The notes below the pieces were generated by a model, which worked only from the letters and a program-made list of their open reading frames with translations, was not told where the DNA came from and searched no databases. A stretch of 64,000 bases of DNA from Xanthobacteraceae bacterium (GTDB taxonomy: Bacteria > Pseudomonadota > Alphaproteobacteria > Rhizobiales > Xanthobacteraceae): contig JAQSWY010000005.1 of NCBI GenBank assembly GCA_029266425.1, forward strand, positions 1 to 64,000, read 5' to 3'. The position numbers were made by a program, and so were the translations under genes. This document shows positions 8,032-17,177 of this stretch, one piece after another (the first letter of the stretch is position 1; each line of letters starts with the position of its first letter).

Positions 8032-8736
8032 ATGGACAGGAAGGTTGCCGTCATCACGGGAGCTTCGCAGGGAATGGGCGCCGCGTTGGTCGCCGCCTAT
8101 CGCAACAGTGGCTACAGGGTCGTGGCAACGGCACGGTCGGTGAAGCCGACGGACGATCAGGACATCCTGGCCGTTCCCGGCGACATCGCCGACCGCAAGA
8201 CGGCCGAACGCGCAATCTCGGAAGGCATGGCACGGTTTGGGCGGATCGACACGCTGGTCAACAATGCCGGAATCTTCATCGCCAAACCCTTCACGGATTA
8301 CACCGAGGCAGATTACAACGCGATCATCGCTGTCAATACATCCGGCTTCTTCCATATTACCCAGCTCGCGATCGCGGAAATGGAGAAGCGTAGCAGCGGC
8401 CATGTGGTCCAGATCACGACGACGCTGGCTGAACTGGCGAACTCGAAAGTGCCTGCGGCCCTGGCGTCATTGACCAAAGGCGGACTCAATTCCGCGACAA
8501 GGGCTCTGGCCATCGAATATGCCGGGCGTGGCATCCGCGTGAATGCCGTGGCGCCCGGGATCGTCAAGACGCCGATGCACCCGGTCGAGACCCATGCGGC
8601 GCTCGATCGGATGCACCCGCTGGGACACATGGGCGAGATATCGGACGTCGTGCAGGCGGTTCTCTATCTCGAATCGGCTCCGTTCGTGACGGGAGAGATT
8701 CTCCATGTTGACGGTGGACAGAGCGCGGGCCGCTGA
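8032..8736 (+). CDS. SDR-family protein lacking the catalytic Tyr
   Basis: The 234-residue protein has an SDR cofactor loop (TGASQGMG, from about residue 9), NNAG, and the late PG-IVKTPMH and GEILHVDGG blocks. The usual Tyr-x-x-x-Lys is replaced by Ala-Ser-Leu-Thr-Lys in the segment [10 protein letters not shown], so the catalytic Tyr is absent. The Ser about 13 residues earlier is not conserved either (TTTLAEL). The Lys and the structural Asn (VNTSG) remain. It may be a non-catalytic or altered SDR. It starts nine bases after the hydratase gene with a GAGG site, in the same operon as the SdhA-like protein. Confidence 0.85.
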   Translation: MDRKVAVITGASQGMGAALVAAYRNSGYRVVATARSVKPTDDQDILAVPGDIADRKTAERAISEGMARFGRIDTLVNNAGIFIAKPFTDYTEADYNAIIAVNTSGFFHITQLAIAEMEKRSSGHVVQITTTLAELANSKVPAALASLTKGGLNSATRALAIEYAGRGIRVNAVAPGIVKTPMHPVETHAALDRMHPLGHMGEISDVVQAVLYLESAPFVTGEILHVDGGQSAGR

Positions 8737-8753
8737 GCCTATGGGGCGCCGCG

Positions 8754-10550
8754 ATGACGCAAGCCTATGAGATCGTGGAACATTTCTATGACGTGGTGAT
8801 CGTCGGCGCCGGGGGCGCAGGCCTGCGTGCCGCTTTGGGCATGGCGGCCTCGGGACTGAAGACCGCCTGCGTCACCAAGGTCTTTCCCACCCGCAGCCAC
8901 ACCGTGGCCGCCCAGGGCGGCATGGCGGCCTCACTCGGCAACATGGGCGACGGCGACGACTGGCGCTACCACATGTACGACACGGTTAAGGGCTCGGACT
9001 GGCTCGGCGACCAGGACGCCATCGAGTTCATGTGCCGCGAGGCTGTCCCGGCGGTGCTCGAACTCGAACAATACGGCGTTCCCTTCTCCCGCACCGATGG
9101 TGGCCGCATTTACCAGAGGCCGTTCGGCGGCCAGACCATCGGTTACGGAAAGAGCATGGCGCAGCGTACCTGCGCCGCCGCCGATCGTACGGGGCACGCG
9201 ATCCTCCACGCGCTCTACCAACAATGCTTGCGGCATCGGATCGAGTTCTTCGTCGAATACGTCGCCCTCGATCTCCTGATGGACGATGAGGGAGTTTGCC
9301 GCGGCCTCATCGCCTGGAACCTGGAAGCAGGCACGTTGCATCGCTTCAACGCCCACCGCACCGTGCTCGCGACCGGCGGCTACGGCCGGGTCTATTTCTC
9401 ATGCACCGCCGCCCATACCTGCACTGGTGACGGCAACGCCATGGCGCTTCGCGCCGGCCTGCCGCTGCAGGATATGGAATTCACCCAGTTCCATCCCACC
9501 GGCATCTACGGATCCGGATGCCTCATCACCGAGGGAGCCCGGGGCGAGGGGGGCTATCTCACCAACGCCGCGGGCGAGCGGTTCATGGAGCGCTATGCGC
9601 CCAGCGCCAAGGACCTTGCCGGCCGCGATGTCGTCTGCCGCGCCATGACGATCGAAATCAATGAAGGGCGGGGATGCGGCGAGCAGAAGGACCACATCAA
9701 CCTCCACCTCGCGCATCTCGGCGCCGATTTGCTGCATCGGCGCCTGCCGGGAATCAGCGAGACCGCGAGGATCTTCGCCGGAGTTGATGTGACGCGCGAG
9801 CCGATTCCGGTGTTGCCGACGGTCCACTACAATATGGGCGGGGTGCCGACCAATATTCACGGCGAGGTGGTGACGCGGCGCAATGGCCACCCGGAAGCCG
9901 TCGTCTCCGGGCTCATGGCCATCGGCGAAGCCGCGTGTGTGTCGGTCCATGGCGCCAATCGCCTTGGCTCGAATTCGTTGCTCGACATCATCGTCTTTGG
10001 CCGTGCCGCGGCGAAGCGTGCGGCCTCGAGTATCCGCGCCGGCGAAAGACACGCACCGGTTCCAAAGGAAACGACCGATCGGGCCATCTCCCGTTTCGAC
10101 CGTATTCGCTGGTCCAATGGCGGCACCGGCGTCGGCACGATCCGTCTGACCATGCAGCAGGTGATGCAAAGGCACTGCGCCGTCTTCCGCGACGGTCCGC
10201 TGCTGGACGAGGGTGCAACCCGGCTCGAAGAAATTGCCCGGATGCTGCGCGACGATCTTCGCGTCGCGGATCATTCCATGATCAGCAATACGGACCTCGT
10301 CGAGGCGCTGGAGCTTGACAACATGGTCGCTCAATCGGTCGTCAGCCTTCGCTCGGCGATCGCAAGGACCGAAAGTAGAGGCTCACATGCGCGCGAAGAT
10401 TTCCCCAAGCGCGACGATAAGGATTGGTTGAAGCACACTTACTCCTGGCTCGACGATTCCGGGTATGTCCGGATCGACTACAGGCCTGTCCATCTGCAGC
10501 CCTTATCGAGCGAGATCACCTCGATCCCGCCCAAAGAGCGCGTCTACTGA
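8754..10550 (+). CDS. Orphan succinate dehydrogenase/fumarate reductase flavoprotein subunit (SdhA-like)
   Basis: This is a full-length SdhA homologue of 598 residues. It has the FAD motif GAGGAG near residue 18, the His of [11 protein letters not shown] that carries covalent FAD in SdhA, and the substrate residues His in QFHPTG, Arg in EGARGEGG and His in VHYNMGG, so catalysis should be possible. There is no iron-sulfur (SdhB) or membrane anchor gene nearby, and the central SdhABCD operon is usually elsewhere. It is the third gene of the hydratase-SDR operon, 17 bases after the SDR. It may be a soluble acyl dehydrogenase using a different electron partner, or may swap into the chromosomal complex. 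The first option is inference from operon context. Confidence 0.88.
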   Translation: MTQAYEIVEHFYDVVIVGAGGAGLRAALGMAASGLKTACVTKVFPTRSHTVAAQGGMAASLGNMGDGDDWRYHMYDTVKGSDWLGDQDAIEFMCREAVPAVLELEQYGVPFSRTDGGRIYQRPFGGQTIGYGKSMAQRTCAAADRTGHAILHALYQQCLRHRIEFFVEYVALDLLMDDEGVCRGLIAWNLEAGTLHRFNAHRTVLATGGYGRVYFSCTAAHTCTGDGNAMALRAGLPLQDMEFTQFHPTGIYGSGCLITEGARGEGGYLTNAAGERFMERYAPSAKDLAGRDVVCRAMTIEINEGRGCGEQKDHINLHLAHLGADLLHRRLPGISETARIFAGVDVTREPIPVLPTVHYNMGGVPTNIHGEVVTRRNGHPEAVVSGLMAIGEAACVSVHGANRLGSNSLLDIIVFGRAAAKRAASSIRAGERHAPVPKETTDRAISRFDRIRWSNGGTGVGTIRLTMQQVMQRHCAVFRDGPLLDEGATRLEEIARMLRDDLRVADHSMISNTDLVEALELDNMVAQSVVSLRSAIARTESRGSHAREDFPKRDDKDWLKHTYSWLDDSGYVRIDYRPVHLQPLSSEITSIPPKERVY

Positions 10551-11111
10551 CCTCGTGCCGAGCGCAGCGTCGCCGATTGTCAGTTCCGTACCAGCGGCTC
10601 TCGGGTGTCGCGGTGCTCATGGTGGCCTTGGGCATTTCTCAAATGAAGCAAGTGGCGGCCGATCTGGCCCCGTCAAAAATTTCAAGTGTGTTGGCGCGCT
10701 CGCATCGACGTCGAATCTGCGGCAAGGTCGTGGGCGCTAGCGCCGACGGCGTCGTTCGGCCAGACTGATTGAGATGGCGAGTGACGTTCACCCGTTGTCT
10801 ACGGGCAAACAGGCAGGCTTGCGAGCGAGGCTGTGTAGAAATGCGACGTTGGAGCGTACCCGACGCAATTGCTCACCGGCAATCATTGCGGGCGACGGCA
10901 AGCAAAGACCTTCCGAACTACGCCGCGAGAGAAGCGGCCGCGCTGACGCTGCTGCTCTGGGAGGCGGGTATGTCCAGTTAGGAGGCGCTACCGCCTGATG
11001 AGATAGGAACTCCTCCTTACGAAACACGATCGTTCGGCAATCGCCTCCACGGTCGGAACCCTGAAGGTGGCGCAACTCGTCTGACCAATATCCAAGCGGG
11101 GGATTAAGATA
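10551..11111. other. Intergenic stretch without a supported gene
   Basis: This 561-base gap separates the SdhA-like gene from the ABC importer. The open frames in it are short, overlap each other and lack family-like features or convincing ribosome sites. The promoter of the importer should lie near its right end. No clear hairpin terminator was seen after the SdhA-like stop. Confidence 0.5.
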
Positions 11112-12410
11112 ATGCTCAGAAAGTTGCTTGGCGCGCTGTGCGCCGTGTCTCTGTGGGTCTTGCCGGCGCTGGCTGCGGACAAACCGAAGGAGCTGGTGGT
11201 GGGAATCACCACCTTCCTGTCCGGGCCGGCCTCGGTGTTCGGCGTTCCCGGCAAGAACGCAGCGGACCTGCTGATAGCGGACCTCAATGCCAGGGGTGGC
11301 ATTCTTGGCGTGCCAGTGCGTGCGATCTTCATCGACGAAGGAGCCGGCGCCAATCAGCTGATGTCGGAATATCGCCGCGTCGTGCTGAACGAAAAGGCCG
11401 AAGTGATGCTGGCCTCGGTCTCGAGCACAAGCTGCCTGGCGCTGGCACCGGTCGCCGAGGATCTCGAAGTCCCGAATATTCTATGGGATTGCAGCTCGCC
11501 GCGCATCTTCGAGGAGAACAACTACAAATACAATGTGCGCACGCAGGCGCACACCGGTGCCGAGATGCTCGCGGCAGCGCTGTATCTCGTCAAGAACAAG
11601 CCGGACTTCAAGACCGTCGCCGGTGTCAATCAGGACTATGCCGCCGGCCGTGACCAATGGGCGCTCTTCCTGACCGCCCTGAAGTCAATGAAACCCGATG
11701 TCCAGGTCGTCGCCGAGCTTTTTCCGAAGTTCGGCGCTCCGGACTACTCCACCGAGATCTCGCGCATTCAGGCGCAGCGCCCGGATGTGATCGTCAATAC
11801 CTCCTGGGGAGGCGATCTCGACACCTTCGTCCAGCAGGCGGCAGCGCGGGGTGTCATGACGCAGGCAACCTACGTGTTTCCCCTCGGCGAGAGCTCGCTC
11901 GAGCGTGTCGGCAAGGCGATGCCGTCCGGCGTCATCATCGGCGGTCGCGGCGATCATTATTTCCGGCATCCCAAGCACATGCAGGACACGGGCTTCCGGG
12001 ACTTCGTGAAGCGCTACCGCGAGAAGACGAATGCCTACCCGATCTATCCGGTGTTCCACATGTCGCAGGCGATCTCGGCGCTCGAGGGCGCCTACGACAA
12101 GGCCGCGAAGGCCAATGACGTCCCCTGGCCATCGAAGGAACAGCTGATGGCGGCTTTCCGCGACCTCAGGTTCCGCGGGCTCACCAGCGAAGTCTCGATC
12201 CGCGCGGACAATCAGGGGCTGGAGGATCAGCTGATCGGCACCACGACTTGGGTGCCGGAATATGGCTTCGCGATCCTGGACCGGATGTCGATCTACCCCG
12301 CCAGGCTCGTCACTCCGCCGATCGGCCTGAAGTCCGCCGACTGGCTGGCGAAGATCAAGCCGGAGATGGCGAATGACCCCTCGATTGAGACCTTTGCGGT
12401 CCAGAGGTAG
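11112..12410 (+). CDS. ABC transporter substrate-binding protein, branched-chain amino-acid type
   Basis: The 432-residue protein begins with a Sec signal peptide (KLLGALCAVSLWVLPALA, cleavage near residue 22). It continues as a periplasmic binding protein of the Leu/Ile/Val class, with the typical opening KELVVGITTFLSGPASVFG. It is first in a five-gene importer operon (11112-15725). Proteins of this class bind amino acids, amides, urea, aromatic acids or other carboxylates, so the amino-acid name gives only the family. In this catabolic setting, an aromatic or aliphatic acid is a reasonable guess. The family is certain, the ligand is not. Confidence 0.9.
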   Translation: MLRKLLGALCAVSLWVLPALAADKPKELVVGITTFLSGPASVFGVPGKNAADLLIADLNARGGILGVPVRAIFIDEGAGANQLMSEYRRVVLNEKAEVMLASVSSTSCLALAPVAEDLEVPNILWDCSSPRIFEENNYKYNVRTQAHTGAEMLAAALYLVKNKPDFKTVAGVNQDYAAGRDQWALFLTALKSMKPDVQVVAELFPKFGAPDYSTEISRIQAQRPDVIVNTSWGGDLDTFVQQAAARGVMTQATYVFPLGESSLERVGKAMPSGVIIGGRGDHYFRHPKHMQDTGFRDFVKRYREKTNAYPIYPVFHMSQAISALEGAYDKAAKANDVPWPSKEQLMAAFRDLRFRGLTSEVSIRADNQGLEDQLIGTTTWVPEYGFAILDRMSIYPARLVTPPIGLKSADWLAKIKPEMANDPSIETFAVQR

Positions 12411-12429
12411 CGAAACGGGTCATCGCACC

Positions 12430-13335
12430 ATGCTTGTCCAAACCGTCCTCCTCGCAGCGTTGGACGGACTTTCCTATGGCGCCCAGGTCTTTCTGGTCGC
12501 CGTAGGGTTGTCCTTGATCTTCGGCGTCCTGCGGATCGTCAATGTCGCCCATGGCAGCCTCTATGCCATCGGCGCCTATGTGACGGCCACCAGCGGCCTG
12601 CTCATCGCCGCCGCCGGCTGGAGCCCGTGGCTGACCTATCCGGCGATGGTCCTGTCGGCCTGCCTCGTCGGGATCATCGTCGGCGGCGCGCTGGAGTTCG
12701 GCCTTCTGCGGCGCATTTACGACAAGGAGCAGGTCCTCCAGCTGCTGTTGACGTTTGCCGTCTTCATGATCCTGGAGGATCTGCAGAAGGCCGTCTGGGG
12801 AGTCACGCCCTTCTTCGTCAACACGCCGCTCAGTTTGCTTGGCACGGCTAACATTCTCGGCATCAACTATTCGATCTACCAGCTGGTGGTCGTGCCGCTC
12901 GTCGCGGTGATCGTGTTCGTCGGCCTGCGCTATGTCCTGCGTCACACCCGCATAGGCCGGATCGTGACGGCCGTGGCGGACGACCGCGAGACCGCGGCGG
13001 CGATGGGTGTCGACGCCACCAGGATCTATCTGCTCACCTTCATGACCGGCGCCTCGCTCGCGGCCTTCGGCGGAGCCCTGGCCTCGGGATCGACGTCGCT
13101 GGTGCCGGGGATGGGGGCGGGGATGATCATCCTCTCCTTCGCGGTCGCGGCGACGGCCGGTCTCGGCCGGATCGAGGGGGCAGCCGTGGCCGCACTGATG
13201 ATCGGGCTGGGCCGTTCAATCGCCGTCTACATAGCGCCCGAGTTCGACGCCGTGGTGCCGTATCTGATCATGTTCGTGGTTCTGCTCTTCAAGCCCACGG
13301 GGCTGTTCAGCGTCCCGCAGACCAGGAAAGTGTGA
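12430..13335 (+). CDS. ABC transporter permease, LivH type
   Basis: The ATG at 12430 gives 301 residues with about eight hydrophobic segments. The LivH-type block LIFGVLRIVNVAHGSLYAIG appears near the N-terminus. This protein forms one half of the inner-membrane channel of the importer. It starts 19 bases after the binding-protein gene and its stop overlaps the next permease gene at 13335. The longer frame starting at 12373 would overlap the upstream gene and is rejected. Confidence 0.9.
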   Translation: MLVQTVLLAALDGLSYGAQVFLVAVGLSLIFGVLRIVNVAHGSLYAIGAYVTATSGLLIAAAGWSPWLTYPAMVLSACLVGIIVGGALEFGLLRRIYDKEQVLQLLLTFAVFMILEDLQKAVWGVTPFFVNTPLSLLGTANILGINYSIYQLVVVPLVAVIVFVGLRYVLRHTRIGRIVTAVADDRETAAAMGVDATRIYLLTFMTGASLAAFGGALASGSTSLVPGMGAGMIILSFAVAATAGLGRIEGAAVAALMIGLGRSIAVYIAPEFDAVVPYLIMFVVLLFKPTGLFSVPQTRKV

Positions 13336-14270
13336 TGCGGCCCGAATTGCTGATCGGGATGGTCGCTACGGTCGGGCTGGCCATGGCTCCGATGCTCGTG
13401 CCATGGACAATAGTGATGCTGACGATCGCGCTCGCCGTCGGCCTGACGGTGCTGGGCATCGTCGTGCTTCTGCGCGCCGGGCAGATCTCGTTCGGTCACG
13501 GCCTGTTCTATGCGGCCGGGGCCTATACGGTCGCGTTTCTGGTCAATGCGCGACTTTCGCTCGACGCCCTGATCCTGATCCCACTGGGCGGACTCGTCGC
13601 AACGCTGATCGCGGTCGCCTGCGGATTCTTCGTCGTGCGCTATCGCGACATCTTCTTCGCGATGATCAATCTGTCGATCTCGATGGTCGCCTTCTCGCTG
13701 CTGGAAAAGTTCTACCACATCACCGGTGGCGGCGACGGCATGAACGTGGCGCGCCCGACGCTCGGCGGCGTCCGCCTCGGGCGCATCGCATTCGAGGCGT
13801 GGATGTTCTATCTGACGCTGGCGACCGCAGCGCTCGCCGCCTTCCTGGTGTCGCGCTATCTCGCCTCCCCGCTGGGCAAGGCGCTCGAGGCCACCAAGGG
13901 CAACGAGACGCGGCTCGAATATCTTGGTGTTTCCAGCAACCGGGTCCTTCACATCGCCTATGCGATCTCGGCTGCGCTCGCCGGCGTGAGCGGGGCGATA
14001 ATCGCCATCGTCAACGGCCATGTCTCTCCCGAGTTCGCCTATTGGGTGCGCTCGGGCGAGTTCGTCTTCATTTCGATCCTCGGCGGCGCCGGCAATGTGC
14101 TGGGGGCATTCGCGGGCTCGATCGTCTTCGAAGCCATCCGCAATTATGCGGCCGCCTTCGCCGCCGACTACTGGCAGACGATCCTCGGTCTGTCGCTCAT
14201 CGCCATCATCATGTTTGCACCGGATGGCCTGACTCGGCTGCGGTTTCGCAGGAGGCGGGCGCCGCCATGA
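13335..14270 (+). CDS. ABC transporter permease, LivM type
   Basis: This 311-residue protein is the second channel subunit, with many membrane segments and the LivM-type block LLRAGQISFGHGLFYAAGAY. The chosen ATG at 13335 shares its A with the TGA of the upstream permease (TGATG), and the stop overlaps the next gene by four bases (ATGA). Such overlaps indicate translational coupling within the importer operon. A GTG three bases earlier is an equivalent start. Confidence 0.9.
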   Translation: MRPELLIGMVATVGLAMAPMLVPWTIVMLTIALAVGLTVLGIVVLLRAGQISFGHGLFYAAGAYTVAFLVNARLSLDALILIPLGGLVATLIAVACGFFVVRYRDIFFAMINLSISMVAFSLLEKFYHITGGGDGMNVARPTLGGVRLGRIAFEAWMFYLTLATAALAAFLVSRYLASPLGKALEATKGNETRLEYLGVSSNRVLHIAYAISAALAGVSGAIIAIVNGHVSPEFAYWVRSGEFVFISILGGAGNVLGAFAGSIVFEAIRNYAAAFAADYWQTILGLSLIAIIMFAPDGLTRLRFRRRRAPP

Positions 14271-15013
14271 CCCGGACGCTCATTCTGCAGGCGCGCAACC
14301 TGCGTCTCAGTTTCGGCGGCGTCGCTGCGGCCGATGACGCATCGCTGTCGATCGCCAACGGCCAGCGTATGGCGATCATCGGGCCGAACGGCGCCGGCAA
14401 GACCACCTTCGTCAATATCTGCACGGGCTATCTGAAACCGCAATCGGGCGCCGTGCTGTTCGAGGGACGGGACATTACCGGGCTCGCCCCGCGGCGGATC
14501 GCGCGAGAGGGGATCGGCCGATCCTTCCAGTTGCCGCAGCTTTTCCTCGACAACACCGTGATGGAGAATCTGCTGATGGCCGTGGCGGCGCGGGAAGGCA
14601 TCTGGAATCCCTGGGTGCGGCTGGAGCGTCACCCCAAGCGCGGCGAAATGTTCGAGCTGCTCGAGGTGATCGGGCTCATCGACGTGGCGCACCGGATCGC
14701 CCGCGAGTTGCCAGAAGGCATGCGCAAGCTGATCGACATCGCCATGGCGCTCGCGCTGAAGCCGCGGCTCATCTTCATGGACGAGCCAACCAGCGGCGTC
14801 TCCACCACGGAGAAGTTTGCGATCATGGACATTGTGGTCCGGGCGCTCCAGCATAATGCGACGACGGCGGTCTTCGTCGAGCACGATATGGATGTGGTGT
14901 CCCGCTACGCCGACAAGGTTGCGGTCTGGTCGGACGGGCGTATCAGCCGGGAGGGGGCGCCGGACGAGGTTCTCAAAGATCCCTACGTCCTCGAGAACGT
15001 GATCGGAGTTTGA
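14267..15013 (+). CDS. ABC transporter ATP-binding protein, LivG type
   Basis: The ATG at 14267 overlaps the upstream TGA, giving 248 residues. The Walker A motif is GPNGAGKTT and Walker B ends in LIFMDEPTSGV, followed by the switch His of VEHDMD. The signature loop reads LPEGMRK instead of LSGGQ; LivG proteins often diverge here, but this version is more altered than most. The protein powers import together with the LivF-like partner encoded immediately downstream. Confidence 0.9.
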   Translation: MTRTLILQARNLRLSFGGVAAADDASLSIANGQRMAIIGPNGAGKTTFVNICTGYLKPQSGAVLFEGRDITGLAPRRIAREGIGRSFQLPQLFLDNTVMENLLMAVAAREGIWNPWVRLERHPKRGEMFELLEVIGLIDVAHRIARELPEGMRKLIDIAMALALKPRLIFMDEPTSGVSTTEKFAIMDIVVRALQHNATTAVFVEHDMDVVSRYADKVAVWSDGRISREGAPDEVLKDPYVLENVIGV

Positions 15014-15014
15014 C

Positions 15015-15725
15015 GTGCTTCGGCTCGAACGGATTTCAGTGGAGATCGACGGAGCTACGGTGCTTCGCGAGGCCAGCATCGAGATTGCCAAGGGCGGCAC
15101 TGTTGCCCTGATCGGCCGTAACGGCGCCGGCAAAACCAGCGTGCTGCGCTCGATCATGGGTTTCTTGAGGCTCAGCTCGGGGCGGATCAGCTTCGAGGGT
15201 CACGACCTCGCCGAGGTGCCGGCGCATTGCCGACCGTCCATGGGCATCGGCTACGCGCCGGAAGACCGCCGGCTCTACGGCTCATTCACGCTGGAGGAGA
15301 ATCTTCGCTTTCCGGGCGAGGTGATGCGGATTACGGCAGCCGAACTGTCGCGCCGGCTCGATCTGGTCTACGCGGTCCTGCCGGAATTGCAGGGCATGCG
15401 GAAGAGGCCGGCCGCCGGCCTGTCGGGCGGCCAGGGCAAGATGGTCGCGCTCGGCCGTGCGCTGGTCGCCGGTGCCCGCCTGGTGCTGCTGGACGAGCCC
15501 TTCCAGGGCTTGGCGCCGGTCCTCGCGCAGCGGTACGGCACGGCTCTGCGGGCGTTGCGCGAGGCCGATCGCGACATCGCCCTGTTGATCACCGAGTCGA
15601 ACCCCAGTCTGTTGCGCTCCTTCGCCGACGAGAACTACCTCATCGAGCGTGGCGAGGTTTCGCGTCACGGCGCACTGCCCGATTCCTCGCTCGCGGCTTC
15701 TGGTCTGGCATCGTGGATACGCTAA
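15015..15725 (+). CDS. ABC transporter ATP-binding protein, LivF type
   Basis: The GTG start at 15015 follows the LivG stop by one base and gives 236 residues. Walker A is GRNGAGKTS, the signature is LSGGQGK and Walker B is LVLLDEPFQG. The H-loop His seems replaced: the segment after the D-loop reads LLITESNPS where a His is usual, as in many LivF-type subunits. It closes the importer operon. Two palindromic elements follow directly and could help end transcription. Confidence 0.9.
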   Translation: MLRLERISVEIDGATVLREASIEIAKGGTVALIGRNGAGKTSVLRSIMGFLRLSSGRISFEGHDLAEVPAHCRPSMGIGYAPEDRRLYGSFTLEENLRFPGEVMRITAAELSRRLDLVYAVLPELQGMRKRPAAGLSGGQGKMVALGRALVAGARLVLLDEPFQGLAPVLAQRYGTALRALREADRDIALLITESNPSLLRSFADENYLIERGEVSRHGALPDSSLAASGLASWIR

Positions 15726-15773
15726 GAGCATTTCCCGATCAGATGGAATCATCTGATCGAAGAGGAATTGCTC
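15726..15773. repeat. Palindromic intergenic element A
   Basis: An imperfect palindrome runs from GAGCA (15726) to TGCTC (15773), with a perfect inner stem GATCAGATG-4-CATCTGATC (15737-15745 and 15750-15758). GAGCA...TGCTC palindromes are common dispersed elements in Hyphomicrobiales. It lies directly after the importer operon and may fold as a terminator or RNA-stability hairpin. Confidence 0.7.
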
Positions 15774-15786
15774 CAGCTTATTGAAT

Positions 15787-15840
15787 CTAGAGCACTTTCT
15801 CGCCATTCGGATGTTTCCATCCGAATGGAAAGGGCTCTAG
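15787..15840. repeat. Palindromic intergenic element B
   Basis: The ends CTAGAGC and GCTCTAG are perfect inverted copies, and the core stem CATTCGGATG-4-CATCCGAATG (15804-15813 and 15818-15827) is also perfect. It is in tandem with element A and shares the GAGCA start. Its right end includes the stop codon of the tautomerase gene at 15837, so it may serve as a bidirectional terminator between convergent genes. Confidence 0.7.
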
Positions 15841-16070
15841 CCGCCGCCAGTGCGGCGCTCGCGGAATGTCCGCACCGGCAGGCCGCCCCAACCCCAATTC
15901 TCCGTTTCGACCTCCTCGATGACGACGAAGGTCGAATCGAGGGGCTTGTGGAGCACGTCGAGCAGAAGCCGGCTGACGCCCGCGATGAGCCTGGCCTTCT
16001 CCTCCGGGGTGACGGATTCACGGTCGGGGCTCGATCCTTCGCGGGTGACCTGGATGGTGACGATCGGCAT
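15837..16070 (-). CDS. 4-oxalocrotonate tautomerase family protein
   Basis: The ATG at 16070 follows a GAGG site and gives 77 residues. The protein begins Met-Pro-Ile-Val-Thr, so removal of Met exposes the Pro that is the catalytic base of the tautomerase superfamily; Arg11 may be the partner. Length is slightly above the classical 62-residue 4-oxalocrotonate tautomerase. Family members tautomerise keto/enol acids or dehalogenate haloacrylates. The gene stands alone, convergent to the ABC importer. In this island a role in aromatic or haloacid breakdown is possible but not shown. Confidence 0.8.
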   Translation of the reverse strand: MPIVTIQVTREGSSPDRESVTPEEKARLIAGVSRLLLDVLHKPLDSTFVVIEEVETENWGWGGLPVRTFRERRTGGG

Positions 16071-16230
16071 GATGACCTCGGTTGGAGGGCGGCGGATGCG
16101 CCGCCGGGCGGGAGGATCTCGCCGGTCGCGAAGCCGCGGGATTCGAGGGCGAACCCTTTCCGACGCCGGACGTTCGCCCGGGCGCATGAACGGCCTTCGG
16201 TTCGGGCGAGATCCGTGACCCGCGCGGCTG

Positions 16231-16941
16231 TTACGCAGCGTTCGAACCACGTGCCGCGGGCTGCAGGTCGGAGAGGAGCTTCAGCAGGGCCTGGGCCCCG
16301 GCAGTTGAAGAGCTCGGATTCTGGCCCGTGACAAGGCGCCCGTCGGTAATGACGAAGCTCTCCCAGTTCGGCGCCTTCTCGAAGAGGCCGCCGAGGCGCT
16401 TCAACTCATCCTCCACGAGAAACGGCACGACGTGGGTCAGCTGGACTTCTTCTTCCTCAGTGTTGGTGAAGCCGGTGACACGCTTGCCCTTCACGATAGG
16501 CTCACCCTTGTACATGACCCGGTGCAGCGCCGCCGGTGCATGGCAGACGGCGGCTACCGGCTTGCCCGAATTGTAGAAAGATTCGATCAGCGCAATTGAG
16601 TCGGCGTCGTCGGCAAGATCCCACATCGGCCCATGGCCACCGGGATAGAAGACGGCATCGAAATCTGCCGACCGCATGTCCTTGAGCAGAACGGTGCTCG
16701 CGAGGTCCTTCTGTGCCGCCGGGTCCGACTTGAACCGCGTCATGGCGTGGGTTTGATTTTCCGGGAGATCGCTTTTGGGATCGACAGGCGGCTGTCCGCC
16801 CTTGACCGAGGCGAGTGTCAATTCAATGCCGGCGTCGCGGAACACATAAAAGGGTGCCGCGAATTCCTCGAGCCAAAAGCCGGTTTTGCGCCCGGTGTCG
16901 CCGAGCTTGTCGTGCGAGGTCAGCACCATCAGGATCTTCAT
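16231..16941 (-). CDS. DJ-1/PfpI family protein (Hsp31-like type 1 glutamine amidotransferase fold)
   Basis: The start at 16941 has AAGGAG upstream and gives 236 residues. The nucleophile elbow AVCHAPAAL holds Cys133 followed by His134, and an early Glu (WLEEF, residues 24-27) supplies the expected partner. The length and motif FYPGGHGPMWDL match Hsp31-like chaperone/glyoxalase III proteins. Such proteins convert methylglyoxal to lactate without cofactor or protect proteins under stress. The gene is divergent from 17178 across a promoter with an operator-like element. Confidence 0.88.
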   Translation of the reverse strand: MKILMVLTSHDKLGDTGRKTGFWLEEFAAPFYVFRDAGIELTLASVKGGQPPVDPKSDLPENQTHAMTRFKSDPAAQKDLASTVLLKDMRSADFDAVFYPGGHGPMWDLADDADSIALIESFYNSGKPVAAVCHAPAALHRVMYKGEPIVKGKRVTGFTNTEEEEVQLTHVVPFLVEDELKRLGGLFEKAPNWESFVITDGRLVTGQNPSSSTAGAQALLKLLSDLQPAARGSNAA

Positions 16942-17014
16942 CTCTCTTCTCCTTGAGGTCGGCTGGTCGACGTTCCCAGCATTAGGAGAAGGGGAGCGAG
17001 CCCTGTCACTTGAA

Positions 17015-17032
17015 CCTTGGTACCGACGACAC
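17015..17032 (-). promoter_or_regulatory. Diverged copy of the operator-like element
   Basis: On the minus strand this reads GTGTCGTCGGTACCAAGG, which keeps 14 of 18 positions of the 7095 element when GGTGTCCTCGATACCTTGG is aligned from its second base. A second GGTATCG follows at 17035-17041. It sits between the divergent DJ-1-type gene (start 16941) and the gene at 17178. The match is by eye and could be chance, so confidence is modest. Confidence 0.3.
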
Positions 17033-17177
17033 GATGGTATCGATCGGGAAGTCGGCCGAAGCAAAATGCTGGATTGGATTTCGCTGACCCCGATCCAACG
17101 TATCGGCGACACCAACGTGCAATAGAATTCAGGCTGCGATCAATGCTCTGGTTCGGTATCGGACACGGAGAATTACC

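Noticed and set aside
10465..11075. Cluster of short overlapping frames between the SdhA-like gene and the importer
   Set aside because: None has family features, a good ribosome site or consistent codon use; the stretch is treated as intergenic.
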